NCBI RefSeq assembly: GCF_037094465.1
Contig: NZ_CP146609.1
Coordinates: 1,427,501-1,491,500 of the forward strand
Direction of reading: 5' to 3'
Source: Pseudodesulfovibrio sp. 5S69
GTDB taxonomy: Bacteria; Desulfobacterota; Desulfovibrionia; Desulfovibrionales; Desulfovibrionaceae
Length of the DNA stretch: 64,000 nucleotides
Positions 7,957 to 17,118 of the stretch are shown piece by piece. A program made the translations under genes and the position numbers. Numbering within the stretch: the stretch's first letter is position 1; each line of letters begins with the position of its first letter. The notes below the pieces were generated by a model that was not told the origin of the DNA, did no database searches, and saw only the letters and a program-made list of their open reading frames with translations.

Positions 7957-8877
7957 ATGACGATTCGCAAGCTTTTCGGTAAGCGGCTGTTGCCGCCGCT
8001 TCCCTGTCTCGTCCTCCTTGCCTGCCTGTGTCTGCCGGTTTCGGCTCGGGCAGGCGGCATGGTCGATGTGACGGCCCCGGCCGCCGTGGGCAGGGGCAAG
8101 CCGTTCGTGGTCCGTATCTCCACCTGGTATCCGCTTGAGGACCTGGAGGTGCGCTGGAACGGGCGGAGCGTGCACCCGGCCGTGACCATGGCCGGCGAGC
8201 GGTCCGAGGCCGTGCTCCTGCTCGGCGTGGGGTTGCGCGGCGAGACCGGGGCGTACCCGCTGGAGGTGGTGGCGCATATCTGGGGGCATGCGCGCAGATT
8301 TTCCCGGACCATCGCCGTCAGGGAATCCGCGTGGGGCACCGAGACCCTGTCCGTCCCCCCGAAGATGGTCCGCCCGCCCGCGTCCGAACAGGCCCGCATC
8401 GAGAAGGATCGCGAGCTGCTCAAGGCCGCCTTGGGTAAGGCTTCGCCCGAGCGGTACTGGACCGCGCCGCTGGTCCGGCCGGTCAAGGGCAGGATGCTCA
8501 GCCGGTTCGGCCTGTACCGGACGTTCAACGGCAACGTGGCGGCCCGGCACACGGGCCTGGATTTCCGGGCCTGGCTTGGCACCCCCATCCACGCCGTGGC
8601 GGCGGGCCGGGTGGTCCTCATCCGGAACCTCTACTATGCTGGAAACACGGTGCTTATCGACCACGGCAACGGATTTATGACCATGTCGTGCCACCTGTTC
8701 AAGACAAAAGTGCGGGAAGGGGATATGGTCGAGGCCGGACAGGTCGTCGGCCTGTCCGGGGCCACGGGGCGCGTCACCGGCGCGCACCTGCACCTGGCCG
8801 CGTTCGTGCTCGGTGCTGTGGTCGATCCGGAGCCGTTCTTTGACGGCACGGTTTTGGTTGATGGCAATGAAAAATGA
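7957..8877 (+). CDS. Secreted M23-family (LytM-type) metallopeptidase, paralogue of the preceding gene
   Basis: A 306-residue exported protein; the N-terminal hydrophobic stretch 'LLPPLPCLVLLACLCLPVSA' acts as signal peptide. The middle domain begins 'VTAPAAVGRGKPFVVRIST', parallel to the upstream paralogue. The M23 domain keeps 'HTGLDF', 'DHGNGFMTMSCHL' and 'GAHLHL', so all zinc and catalytic positions seem present. It lies 20 bp behind its paralogue in the same direction. Substrate is inferred to be peptidoglycan; whether one copy works as an activator of amidases (EnvC-like) cannot be told from sequence. Confidence 0.86.
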   Translation: MTIRKLFGKRLLPPLPCLVLLACLCLPVSARAGGMVDVTAPAAVGRGKPFVVRISTWYPLEDLEVRWNGRSVHPAVTMAGERSEAVLLLGVGLRGETGAYPLEVVAHIWGHARRFSRTIAVRESAWGTETLSVPPKMVRPPASEQARIEKDRELLKAALGKASPERYWTAPLVRPVKGRMLSRFGLYRTFNGNVAARHTGLDFRAWLGTPIHAVAAGRVVLIRNLYYAGNTVLIDHGNGFMTMSCHLFKTKVREGDMVEAGQVVGLSGATGRVTGAHLHLAAFVLGAVVDPEPFFDGTVLVDGNEK

Positions 8878-8906
8878 ATGAATTTAATTGGTAATGGATA
8901 ATCAGA

Positions 8907-9611
8907 ATGAATCATTCGCGGAAAGTCCGCGGTGATGCCGGTCCCGGTTCTGCCGCCTCGGGCGAGCGGGCGGGGCTGGGCGGGGAGGACGGCGTGTCCG
9001 GATCGGCCTTACAGAGAATCCTCCTGGGAGCGGTCGTTCCCGTGCTCGTCTATTATGCCGGGCGCAGGGTCGGCGTGCCCATGGTGGGCGCGGCTCTGGC
9101 CGCGGCCTGGGGCGTGGGGGTGTCGGTCTGGTTTTTCCTCCGGGACCGCGAGGTGGACGGCTTCTCGGCCATCGGCGCGGCCTACTGCCTGGCCGAGCTG
9201 GCCGGGCTTGCGGTCACGCACGACCCGGACTGGTACCTGCTGTCGCCCATTGTGTCGAACGCGGTCATGGGCGGCGTGTTCCTGGCGTCCATGCTCCTGA
9301 AAAGGCCGCTCATCCAGCTTCTGGCCGAACAGAGCGCCGGGAAGGACGCCTTCCCCGACTCGGTGCGCCAAAGCGGGTATTACCGCCCCCTGTGGCTCCG
9401 TCTGAGCGTGCTCTGGGGAGGGGCGTATTTTCTCAGGGCCTTCGGGTTGTGGATTGTCCTCCAGGGCTGGTCCACCGAGGTCTATCTGGCGGCCCGCGTC
9501 GTCCTGGACTGGCCGGTCGTGGCCGCGCTGATCGCCCTGAGCTTCTGGTATCCCAAGCTGTATTGGAGACAACGGCTGCATCCCGCGAAAAACAGGGAAT
9601 ATGGAGAATAA
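8907..9611 (+). CDS. VC0807-family integral membrane protein
   Basis: This 234-residue protein has a polar, Gly-rich N-terminus (about 35 residues) and then several hydrophobic helices, with 'ILLGAVVPVLVYYAGRRVG' and 'FLRDREVDGFSAIGAAYCL'. I recognise a resemblance to the VC0807/intracellular-septation-like membrane family, whose function is not established. The conserved core 'DPDWYLLSPIVSNAVMG' and 'RPLIQLLAEQ' supports a real gene. It ends 1 bp before the xseB start, and the end of this gene carries the xseB ribosome site, so translation is probably coupled. Confidence 0.7.
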   Translation: MNHSRKVRGDAGPGSAASGERAGLGGEDGVSGSALQRILLGAVVPVLVYYAGRRVGVPMVGAALAAAWGVGVSVWFFLRDREVDGFSAIGAAYCLAELAGLAVTHDPDWYLLSPIVSNAVMGGVFLASMLLKRPLIQLLAEQSAGKDAFPDSVRQSGYYRPLWLRLSVLWGGAYFLRAFGLWIVLQGWSTEVYLAARVVLDWPVVAALIALSFWYPKLYWRQRLHPAKNREYGE

Positions 9612-9612
9612 G

Positions 9613-9855
9613 ATGGCAACGACAACCTTCGAAGACCGCCTGGAGAGGCTGAAGCTCGTGGTCGAGCAGTTGGAACGCGGCGACCTGCCCCTCGAGGAGG
9701 GCGTGGCCCTGTACAAGGAGGGGCTCGAACTGGTCAAGGCGTGCGGCAAGCAGTTGGAGACCGCCCGGCACGAGGTCAAGCTGGTGTCCGACGGACTCGT
9801 TCGCGAGTTCGACGCGCTTGAGGCGCTGACCACGGAGACGGAGGACGAACCGTGA
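9613..9855 (+). CDS. xseB: Exodeoxyribonuclease VII small subunit
   Basis: An 80-residue helical protein, 'TFEDRLERLKLVVEQLERGD' then 'LPLEEGVALYKEGLELVKAC', the standard XseB signature. XseB binds the C-terminal region of XseA in ExoVII. I prefer ATG 9613 over the in-frame ATG 9601 because GGAG at 9603-9606 is well placed for 9613. The stop TGA overlaps the GTG start of ispA (GTGA, 4-bp overlap), an arrangement common for xseB-ispA. Confidence 0.93.
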   Translation: MATTTFEDRLERLKLVVEQLERGDLPLEEGVALYKEGLELVKACGKQLETARHEVKLVSDGLVREFDALEALTTETEDEP

Positions 9856-10745
9856 CCTTCAAGGAAGAACTGGGCCGCCGTGCGGCCGTGGTGGAGGACT
9901 ATCTGGTCACCTGCCTGCGGGGCAAGGACGTCCCGGACCGGCTGCTCCGGTCCATGGAATACTCCCTGCTGGCAGGGGGAAAGCGGCTGCGGCCCGTGCT
10001 GGTCCTCTCCTGGAACGGGCTGCTCGGCGGGGACAGGGCCCAGGCCATGCCCTTTGCCGCCTCGCTGGAATGCATTCACACCTATTCGCTGATCCATGAT
10101 GACCTGCCCGCAATGGATGACGACGACCTGCGGCGCGGGCGGCCGTCCAATCACAAACAGTTTGACGAGGCCACGGCCATCCTGGCGGGCGACGGGCTGC
10201 TGACCGAGGCCTTCGGGCTGATGTCCGCCGCGTCCTTGGTCGAGGGGCTGCCCGCGGAACGGGTGCTGCGGGCGATCTCCGTTCTGGCCCGGGCGGCCGG
10301 GGCGGGCGGCATGGTCGGCGGCCAGGCCGTGGACATGGAGCTCACCGGGCGCACCGGCGTGCCGCTGGAAGAGTTGAAGAAGATGCACGCCATGAAGACC
10401 GGCGCGCTGCTGACCGCCTCCTGCGAGTGCGGGGCGATCCTGGCCGGGGCCGGGGAGGCGGACATCGTCAATGCCCGCGACTTCGGGCGCAAGATCGGCG
10501 TGGCCTTCCAGATCGTGGACGACGTGCTCGACGTGGTCGGCGACACCGCGACCCTGGGCAAGCCCGCGGGCAGCGACGAGGCCATGGGCAAGACCACGTA
10601 CCCGTCGCTCATCGGGTTGGACAAGAGCAAAACCCTGGCCCGGGAGTACGTGGACGAGGCGCTGACGCATTTATCCGGCTATTTCGGGGGAGAACAGGAG
10701 TTCCTCTGGCAATTGGCCCGATACATAGTAGACAGGGTGTATTGA
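9852..10745 (+). CDS. ispA: Farnesyl diphosphate synthase (short-chain polyprenyl synthase)
   Basis: A 297-residue trans-prenyltransferase that condenses IPP with DMAPP/GPP to give FPP. It shows the first Asp-rich motif 'DDLPAMDDDDLRRG' (about residue 83), 'GKRLRPVL' near the N-terminus, and the lysine region 'MKTGALLTASCE'. The second Asp-rich motif is 'FQIVDDVLDVVGD', then 'GKTTYPSLIG'. Product length (farnesyl rather than geranylgeranyl) is inferred from family resemblance. GTG 9852 overlaps the xseB stop. dxs follows 21 bp downstream, the common xseB-ispA-dxs order. Confidence 0.93.
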   Translation: MTFKEELGRRAAVVEDYLVTCLRGKDVPDRLLRSMEYSLLAGGKRLRPVLVLSWNGLLGGDRAQAMPFAASLECIHTYSLIHDDLPAMDDDDLRRGRPSNHKQFDEATAILAGDGLLTEAFGLMSAASLVEGLPAERVLRAISVLARAAGAGGMVGGQAVDMELTGRTGVPLEELKKMHAMKTGALLTASCECGAILAGAGEADIVNARDFGRKIGVAFQIVDDVLDVVGDTATLGKPAGSDEAMGKTTYPSLIGLDKSKTLAREYVDEALTHLSGYFGGEQEFLWQLARYIVDRVY

Positions 10746-10766
10746 TTGCACTAGGATTTCGCTTCC

Positions 10767-12665
10767 ATGATCAAAGACCCCAAACAGACAGCCATCCTGT
10801 CCACAATTCACAAGCCCGGCGACGTCCGCGCCCTGGAAGGCGACCAGATGGACATCCTGGCCCAGGAATTGCGCGACATCATCATCAGCCAGGTGTCGGC
10901 CCACGGCGGCCACCTGGCCCCGTCGCTGGGCGTGATCGAGCTGACGCTCGCCCTGTTCCGGTCCTTCGACCTGGAGCACGACAAGCTGGTCTGGGACGTG
11001 GGGCACCAGGCATACGCCCACAAGCTGCTCACCGGCCGGGTCGACGAATTCCGCACCCTGCGCCAGAAGGGCGGCCTGTCCGGCTTCCCGCGCATGGCCG
11101 AATCGCCCTACGACCACTTCGGCGTGGGCCACTCGTCCACCTCCATCTCGGCCGCGCTGGGCATGGCCATGGCCCGCGACCTCAAGGGCGAGGACCATGA
11201 GGTGGTGGCGGTCATCGGCGACGGTTCCCTGACCGCCGGGCTGGCCTTCGAGGGGCTGAACCAGGCGGGCGACCTGGGCCGCAAGATGGTCGTGGTCCTG
11301 AACGACAACGAAATGTCCATCTCCAAGAACGTGGGCGCGCTGTCGCAGTTCCTGAGCCGCAAGATGACCACCCCGTTTCTCCAGCGGCTGAAGAGCGACG
11401 TGGAGGGGTTGCTGGCGACCATCCCCAAGATCGGCGACGACCTGGCCGGGTATGCCAAGCGGTACGGCGATTCGGTCAAGTCCTTCTTCACCCCCGGCAT
11501 CCTGTTCGAGGCCTTCCACTTCACCTACGTGGGGCCCATCGACGGCCACGACACGGCCACCATGGTCAAGGTTTTCGAAGAGGTGAAGAAGCTGGACAAG
11601 CCGGTCCTGGTCCATGTCATGACCAAAAAGGGCAAGGGCTACGAGCCCGCCGAGTCCGACCCGTCCCACTATCACGGCGTGGGCGAGTTCATCCCCGAGA
11701 CCGGCCTGGCCCGCAAATTTTCCGGTTCCGGCCTGCCGTCCTACACCGCCATCTTCGGGTCCACCCTGTGCTCGCTGGCGGCCGAGGACGACAAGATCAT
11801 CGCCATCACCGCGGCCATGCCCGAGGGCACGGGCACGGAATGTTTCCGCAAGAACTACCCGGACCGGTTCGTGGACGTGGGCATCTGCGAGCAGCACGCG
11901 GTGACCTTCGCCGCCGGGCTGGCCGCCGAGGGGTACAAACCCGCCGTGGCCATCTACTCCACCTTCATGCAGCGGGCCTACGACCAGATCGTGCACGACG
12001 TCTGCCTGCAAAACCTGAACGTGAATTTCTTCCTGGACCGGGGCGGGTTGGTCGGCGAGGACGGAGCCACCCATCACGGGGCCTTCGACATGAGCTACTT
12101 GCGCCACATCCCGAATCTGGTGGTCATGGCCCCCAAGGACGAGGCCGAACTGGCCCGGATGATGGTCACGGCGTTTGACTACGACGGCCCCTGCGCGGTC
12201 CGCTACCCGCGCGGCACGGGGGTCGGGGCCAAGGTCTCGGCCCGCCCGAAGAAGATCGCCATAGGCAGGGGCGAACTCATGCGTGACGGCGAGGACGCCC
12301 TGGTTGTCACCATCGGCTCGCGGGTCTACCCCGCGGTGGAGGCGGCCATGGAACTGGTCGAGGACGGCCTGCACGTGGCCGTGTTCAATGCCCGGTTCGT
12401 CAAGCCCTTGCCCAAAGAGCAGCTCCTGGAGCTGGCCGACCGTTTCGACCGTATCCTCCTGGTGGAGGAGAACGCGCTGGCCGGGGGCTTCTGCTCCGCC
12501 GTGCTGGAGCTGTTCACCGAATGCGGCGTCATGGACGGCAAACGCATCAAGCAGCTCGGCCTCCCGGACGAGTTCGTGGAACACGGAACCCAGAAGGAAT
12601 TGCGCCACATGCTCGGAATCGACAAGGACGGCATCAAGCGGGCGCTCAAGACGCTCTGCGGGTAG
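10767..12665 (+). CDS. dxs: 1-deoxy-D-xylulose-5-phosphate synthase
   Basis: DXS condenses pyruvate and glyceraldehyde 3-phosphate, the first step of the MEP pathway, with thiamine diphosphate. The 632-residue protein matches the family length. It has 'GGHLAPSLGVIELTLALF', 'KLVWDVGHQAYAHKLLTGR', and the ThDP/Mg motif 'GDGSLTAGLAFEGLNQAG' with 'NDNEMSIS'. The transketolase pyrimidine-binding domain has 'DVGICEQHAVTFAAGLA' and 'FLDRGGLVGEDGATHHG', followed by the C-terminal domain. The first 25 residues are a lineage-specific extension. It lies in the ispA operon; the next gene starts 4 bp after its stop. Confidence 0.96.
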   Translation: MIKDPKQTAILSTIHKPGDVRALEGDQMDILAQELRDIIISQVSAHGGHLAPSLGVIELTLALFRSFDLEHDKLVWDVGHQAYAHKLLTGRVDEFRTLRQKGGLSGFPRMAESPYDHFGVGHSSTSISAALGMAMARDLKGEDHEVVAVIGDGSLTAGLAFEGLNQAGDLGRKMVVVLNDNEMSISKNVGALSQFLSRKMTTPFLQRLKSDVEGLLATIPKIGDDLAGYAKRYGDSVKSFFTPGILFEAFHFTYVGPIDGHDTATMVKVFEEVKKLDKPVLVHVMTKKGKGYEPAESDPSHYHGVGEFIPETGLARKFSGSGLPSYTAIFGSTLCSLAAEDDKIIAITAAMPEGTGTECFRKNYPDRFVDVGICEQHAVTFAAGLAAEGYKPAVAIYSTFMQRAYDQIVHDVCLQNLNVNFFLDRGGLVGEDGATHHGAFDMSYLRHIPNLVVMAPKDEAELARMMVTAFDYDGPCAVRYPRGTGVGAKVSARPKKIAIGRGELMRDGEDALVVTIGSRVYPAVEAAMELVEDGLHVAVFNARFVKPLPKEQLLELADRFDRILLVEENALAGGFCSAVLELFTECGVMDGKRIKQLGLPDEFVEHGTQKELRHMLGIDKDGIKRALKTLCG

Positions 12666-12669
12666 CCCG

Positions 12670-13569
12670 ATGGCCGCCCGCGATGCGCTCCCGCCCGGCA
12701 CCGGCCTCGGCACGAGGTTGGGCCGTTTCCTGCGCGGCGTGTCCACCCTGCGCCGCTGGATGGGACTGGGCGGGACCAAGCTGGGGTTTTACATCCCCTA
12801 CCGCTGGGCCGGAGTTCTTTCCCCTTTCACCCAGGGCGACCGCTACGAGTGGCTCAAGGCATCCTGGGACGCGGACCGCGCCCCCTTTGAGAATACGCTT
12901 TCCCTGATTGCGAGACACCTGGACCGGCTGGCGGAGTTTGCCGTGGCCGACCCGGAAAACGTGGACCGCCCGCGTTTCGACCAAAGCTGGTTCCCCGGCC
13001 TGGACGGGGCTGCCGCCTACGCTTTGGTCCGGGAACTCGCGCCCGCCCGGATTATCGAGATCGGTTCGGGCCACTCCACCCGTTTCATGGCCCAGGCCGT
13101 CTGCGACGGGGGGCTCAAGACCCGGCTCACATCCATCGATCCTGCGCCCAGGCGAACCATCGACCACCTTTGCGACGAGGTCATCCGGACCACCCTGGAC
13201 AAGGCCGACCCCGCCATCTTCCGGGGGCTTGCGGCGGGCGACATCCTGTTCTTCGACGGCAGCCACATCGGCATGCCCGGCTCGGACGCGGACACCCTGT
13301 TCAACCGGGTCCTGCCTACCCTGGCGCCGGGGGTGTGGGTCCACGTTCACGACATCTTCCTGCCCAACGGCTATCCGGACATCTGGGAATGGCGCGGCTA
13401 CAACGAACAGCTCCTGGCCGTCAGTCTTCTGGCCGGGGGCGACCGTTTCCGGGTCCGCTTCGCCTCGGCCTACGTGCGCCGCTACATGGGCGACGTGGTG
13501 GCCGACTGGCCGATTCCTCTCCCGGACCAGGCCTTCGAGGCCTCCCTCTGGCTCGAAAAAACCGCCTGA
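12670..13569 (+). CDS. Class I SAM-dependent methyltransferase
   Basis: A 299-residue protein with glycine-rich SAM motif I 'RIIEIGSGHSTRFMAQAV' (about residues 122-139). Motif II-like 'TSIDPAPRR' and post-motif 'GDILFFDGSHIGMPGSD' and 'GVWVHVHDIFLP' are typical of methyltransferase family 24 proteins. The substrate is unknown; many relatives act in surface polysaccharide or secondary metabolism. The start ATG 12670 lies 4 bp after dxs, so it is probably the last gene of that operon. A frame open through the end of dxs is spurious. The repeat copy at 13643 follows downstream. Confidence 0.82.
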   Translation: MAARDALPPGTGLGTRLGRFLRGVSTLRRWMGLGGTKLGFYIPYRWAGVLSPFTQGDRYEWLKASWDADRAPFENTLSLIARHLDRLAEFAVADPENVDRPRFDQSWFPGLDGAAAYALVRELAPARIIEIGSGHSTRFMAQAVCDGGLKTRLTSIDPAPRRTIDHLCDEVIRTTLDKADPAIFRGLAAGDILFFDGSHIGMPGSDADTLFNRVLPTLAPGVWVHVHDIFLPNGYPDIWEWRGYNEQLLAVSLLAGGDRFRVRFASAYVRRYMGDVVADWPIPLPDQAFEASLWLEKTA

Positions 13570-13642
13570 TCTCTTCCCGCCCACAGGGCGCAAAAGAAGA
13601 CGGTCCGAGCACCCGCACGGCCCATCAAGCCCGCACGCCTTC

Positions 13643-13757
13643 ACGCGAAGCGTACACAAAAAGTTTAGGAAGGGAGAGGGGATGGGGTTCCGGGGGAAGG
13701 GGAGAGGGACAACCCTTAACAAAGGGCCTCCCTCTCCCCTTCCCCCGGCTGCGGCGC
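13643..13757 (-). repeat. Dispersed intergenic palindromic repeat, copy 4 (inverted)
   Basis: Plus-strand order is CGCGAAGCGTACACAAAAAG, GTTTAGGAAGGGAGAGGGG, then the core hairpin GGGACAACCCTT / AAAGGGCCTCCC, ending CCCCGGCTGCGGCGCG. The end block is more diverged than in other copies. It fills the gap between a plus gene and a convergent minus gene, so it may act as a bidirectional stop. Confidence 0.75.
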
Positions 13758-13758
13758 G

Positions 13759-14247
<489 letters not shown>

Positions 14248-14350
14248 ACGATACCTCGCTTGGTTTTGGTCAGCGGATTGTAGAGAAAACCGCCCGGCTG
14301 TCAATGAGTAAGCGCTTGCCCCGCGCCGCCGGGCGTGGCACCCTGCGTCC

Positions 14351-14779
14351 ATGCTCCGCATCACCGAGACCGTTTACATTCCCTGGACCGAGCTGCGCTT
14401 CACCGCCTGCCGGAGCTCCGGCCCCGGCGGCCAGCACGTCAACACCGCGGACACGCGGGTGACGCTGCTGTTCGACGTGGAGCATTCCCCGAGCCTGACG
14501 CAGTTGCAGAAAGTCGCGGTCAGGGGGAAGCTCAGGCGGCGCATGGACAAGCGCGGCGTGCTCCAGGTGACCAGCCAGAAGTTCCGCAGCCAGAAGACCA
14601 ACAAGGATTCGGCCGTGGAGCGGTTCGTTGAGCTGATGCAGTGGGCGCTCAAGCCGGTGGTCCCGCGCAAGGAGACCCGGGTGCCCAAGTCGGCCAAGCG
14701 CAGGCGGCTGGACCGCAAGAAACGCACGGCCCAGCGCAAGCGCGACCGCAAGCTGCCAGATTTCAGCGGGGAGTACTAG
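14351..14779 (+). CDS. arfB: Alternative ribosome-rescue factor / peptidyl-tRNA hydrolase
   Basis: A 142-residue ArfB (YaeJ)-like protein that hydrolyses peptidyl-tRNA on stalled ribosomes. It has the release-factor GGQ motif in '[20 protein letters not shown]' and '[20 protein letters not shown]'. The C-terminal basic tail ('[19 protein letters not shown]') is typical of ArfB and senses the empty mRNA channel. It is divergent from the SEC-C gene and convergent with the glycosyltransferase; their stop codons overlap by 4 bp (14776-14779). Confidence 0.93.
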   Translation: MLRITETVYIPWTELRFTACRSSGPGGQHVNTADTRVTLLFDVEHSPSLTQLQKVAVRGKLRRRMDKRGVLQVTSQKFRSQKTNKDSAVERFVELMQWALKPVVPRKETRVPKSAKRRRLDRKKRTAQRKRDRKLPDFSGEY

Positions 14780-15768
14780 CCCTTTCCGAGCGCGGCCCGG
14801 AGGTAGCGCTCGCCCAGTTCCATATCCGCATAGGCCTCGGCCAGGTGCAGGTAGACCACCTTGAGATACTTGGCGTGGATGCCCGCCGCGTTCGCCTGTC
14901 GCTCGCGCACGGTCTCGGGCGTGATGGCGTCCATGGCCGCGAGCAGGGCCGCGGCGCGGTGGCGCGCCCGGTGGTGCGCCTCGATCTCGGCCTGACCCGC
15001 GCGGGCAATGCGTTCGCGCCGCTGCGGATCGGCCAGCAGGTCGCAGACGATGCGGACCAGTTCGTCCACGTCGTCCGGTGGGTAGGTGACCAGGTGCTCG
15101 CCGTCCGTGAACAGCTTTGACTGGCCGTGGCCGATGGCGGGCGTGACCAGGCAGGCACCGGTCGCCAGGGCCTCGAAGACCCGGAAGTTGAGGTCCCCGC
15201 GCTCGGCGATGTTCAGGACCAGGCGGGCCTTGGGGAAGAGCTCGCCGAACTCTCCCTTGGTCACGTGGAGGTTGGGCAGCCGGGCCTTGAGCTCCTTGAG
15301 AAATTCGTAGCGGACGGACGTAGTCTCGCGGTCGACGTTGCCCGCGAAGAGCAGGTCCCATTCCTTGGCCGGGGGTGTTTCCGGCGGCTGTTCATCCCGC
15401 AGGGGATAGGGCGGCAGCCAGAGGACCTGGTTGTCGGCGAGCCGCCGGCGGAAGCGGGGCATGTGGTCGCGCAGGGACACGGCGGCCAGGTCGAAGGCTT
15501 GGGCGTACAGGGGATACCAGGAGTGGATGTGCGAGTCGATGGCGTAGAAGGCCGTGGCGCAGGGATAGGATTCCACGCCGAGCAGCGGCGGGGGAATGGA
15601 GCGGTCTGCGTACAGGACGATGTCCGGTTCGCCCGCGCAGCGCGTGACGATGTCCGGCCAGGTCAGGACCTCGGGCCCGGCCAGCGGGATGTTGACGATC
15701 TCGAACCCCGTGTCCTCGGTGTGCTGCGGCCGGAAGCAGTAGCCGCCGATCCAGGCGATCCGCTTCAC
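14776..15768 (-). CDS. CgeB-like glycosyltransferase (GT-B fold)
   Basis: A 330-residue protein with a C-terminal Glyco_trans_1_2-type region: '[31 protein letters not shown]' area residues about 195-230, then '[19 protein letters not shown]' and '[11 protein letters not shown]'. This is the nucleotide-sugar binding half of CgeB-like enzymes. The N-terminal half ('[12 protein letters not shown]') is less conserved. The acceptor is unknown; it might modify a surface polymer or flagellin. It starts 3 bp after the stop of the kinase-methyltransferase fusion, so the two genes are probably one transcript. The stop overlaps arfB. Confidence 0.78.
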   Translation of the reverse strand: MKRIAWIGGYCFRPQHTEDTGFEIVNIPLAGPEVLTWPDIVTRCAGEPDIVLYADRSIPPPLLGVESYPCATAFYAIDSHIHSWYPLYAQAFDLAAVSLRDHMPRFRRRLADNQVLWLPPYPLRDEQPPETPPAKEWDLLFAGNVDRETTSVRYEFLKELKARLPNLHVTKGEFGELFPKARLVLNIAERGDLNFRVFEALATGACLVTPAIGHGQSKLFTDGEHLVTYPPDDVDELVRIVCDLLADPQRRERIARAGQAEIEAHHRARHRAAALLAAMDAITPETVRERQANAAGIHAKYLKVVYLHLAEAYADMELGERYLRAALGKG

Positions 15769-15771
15769 CGG

Positions 15772-16977
15772 CTAGGCCTCCTTGCGGACCATGTGCAGGA
15801 TGCGCCTCGGCCCGATGCACGACTGCGTGCGGTGGGACGGGATGTTGCGCGCCAGCTTGAATCCCTGACGCGTGGCCTCGGCGATGATCACCGGCAGTTG
15901 GCTCTCGCCCACCTCAAGGATGCACTCGTTGCAGTGGGCGAACATGATTTCGGTGGTCAACTCGAACTTGCCGGTGCGGTGCAGGACGTTCAGGGCCAGG
16001 ATGATGTCGTACTTCTGCTTCAGCGGGGTGGTGATGTCGTAGATCATGAAGTGGCAGCCCGACCCCTTTGCCCCGGCCAGGTAGTTGGCCAGGGCCACGG
16101 CCCCCCTGTCCATGTCCAGGCCCACTCCGGCGGCGCCCATCTCCTCGGCCTTGAAGGTGTAGTAGCCGTGCATGCAGCCGTAGTCGCACAGGGTCTTGCC
16201 CGTAAACTCCACGCCGAGCTTGAGGATGTTTTGCCAGGCCAGACCGGACTGGGTGAAGCCGGGCACCAGCACGCGGCCCCGGTACTCGATGGTCTGGTAG
16301 AAGGGGTTGAAGGACTCGGCCTCGGCAATGGCCTTGAAGACCTCGTGGTCGGTCTCGGGCACGCCCGGATGGACCGCGTCCCGGTTGGCCTCGGCCCAGC
16401 GGAGGATGTCGTCCGAATCCTCGACCACTTCGTAGCCGTCCAGCACGGGTTCGAGCATCTCGCAGAACGGGGTGTTGGCCGGGAGCGGTCTGCCCGCCTT
16501 GACGGCCTCCTTGGTCTGGCGCACCCGGCGCAGGGCGAAGCGCTGCATGCGGACCTCCCTGGGCGGGTTGAGGTAGAAGGGGTGCACGATGGTGAAGGGC
16601 GAATAGATGTCGTCCAGGGCGTCCAGAAAGGCCTGGTGGATGTGCGGGTGGCTGACCCGGCAGCCTTCGAACACGAGGTTGCGGAAGCGGCGGGCGCGCA
16701 GGTGGGGAATGAATATCTCCTTGAAATCCTTGTAGGTACCCGGATGGCGGACGGCCTCGATGTCCCCGCCGTGCCGCTCGGCCACCTGGTGGGTGAACCC
16801 GTCCAGGCGCAGAAGGTCGTAGCCCAGGTCCTCGGCCAGACGCCGGGCGGCGAAGCTCTTGCCCGCGGCGGGCGGGCCCGCGATGATGATCACCTTGGGG
16901 CTGAAGCGGTAAATCCGTTCCGGGGCAGCCTGGTTGCCGGTTTCCGCGGCGGCTTTGGGGGTACATTGCTCTTTCAT
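15772..16977 (-). CDS. Fusion protein: P-loop kinase-like domain plus SAM-dependent methyltransferase
   Basis: A 401-residue two-domain protein. Residues about 25-190 hold a Walker A motif in 'VIIIAGPPAAGKSFAARRL' followed by a small kinase/UDP-kinase-like fold ('FKEIFIPHLRARRFRNLVFE'). Residues about 225-400 hold a class I methyltransferase with motif I 'KTLCDYGCMHGYYTFKAEEM', 'GVGLDMDRGAVALANYLAG' and 'YDIILALNVLHR'. I chose ATG 16977 (MKEQCTPKAAAE) because the upstream extension has no similarity. Neither domain reveals its substrate. The adjacent glycosyltransferase suggests that kinase, methyltransferase and glycosyltransferase act on one glycan or lipid. The fusion is unfamiliar to me. 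Confidence 0.75.
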   Translation of the reverse strand: MKEQCTPKAAAETGNQAAPERIYRFSPKVIIIAGPPAAGKSFAARRLAEDLGYDLLRLDGFTHQVAERHGGDIEAVRHPGTYKDFKEIFIPHLRARRFRNLVFEGCRVSHPHIHQAFLDALDDIYSPFTIVHPFYLNPPREVRMQRFALRRVRQTKEAVKAGRPLPANTPFCEMLEPVLDGYEVVEDSDDILRWAEANRDAVHPGVPETDHEVFKAIAEAESFNPFYQTIEYRGRVLVPGFTQSGLAWQNILKLGVEFTGKTLCDYGCMHGYYTFKAEEMGAAGVGLDMDRGAVALANYLAGAKGSGCHFMIYDITTPLKQKYDIILALNVLHRTGKFELTTEIMFAHCNECILEVGESQLPVIIAEATRQGFKLARNIPSHRTQSCIGPRRILHMVRKEA

Positions 16978-17118
16978 GGGTAAGTCCAATATATTCTGTG
17001 CGTTGCAGGCCACGCCCAGGCGCGGCCCGTCAGAAAAACGGCATGCGAAAGGCACGAATTACCCGTTTGAGGAGAAATTGCACGATACATGCCAAGGGGG
17101 CCCTGGCGCGCGGAGGGG

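Noticed and set aside
12283..12669. Upstream extension of the methyltransferase frame into dxs
   Set aside because: The extension overlaps the end of dxs in another frame and lacks similarity; the start at 12670 is 4 bp after the dxs stop.
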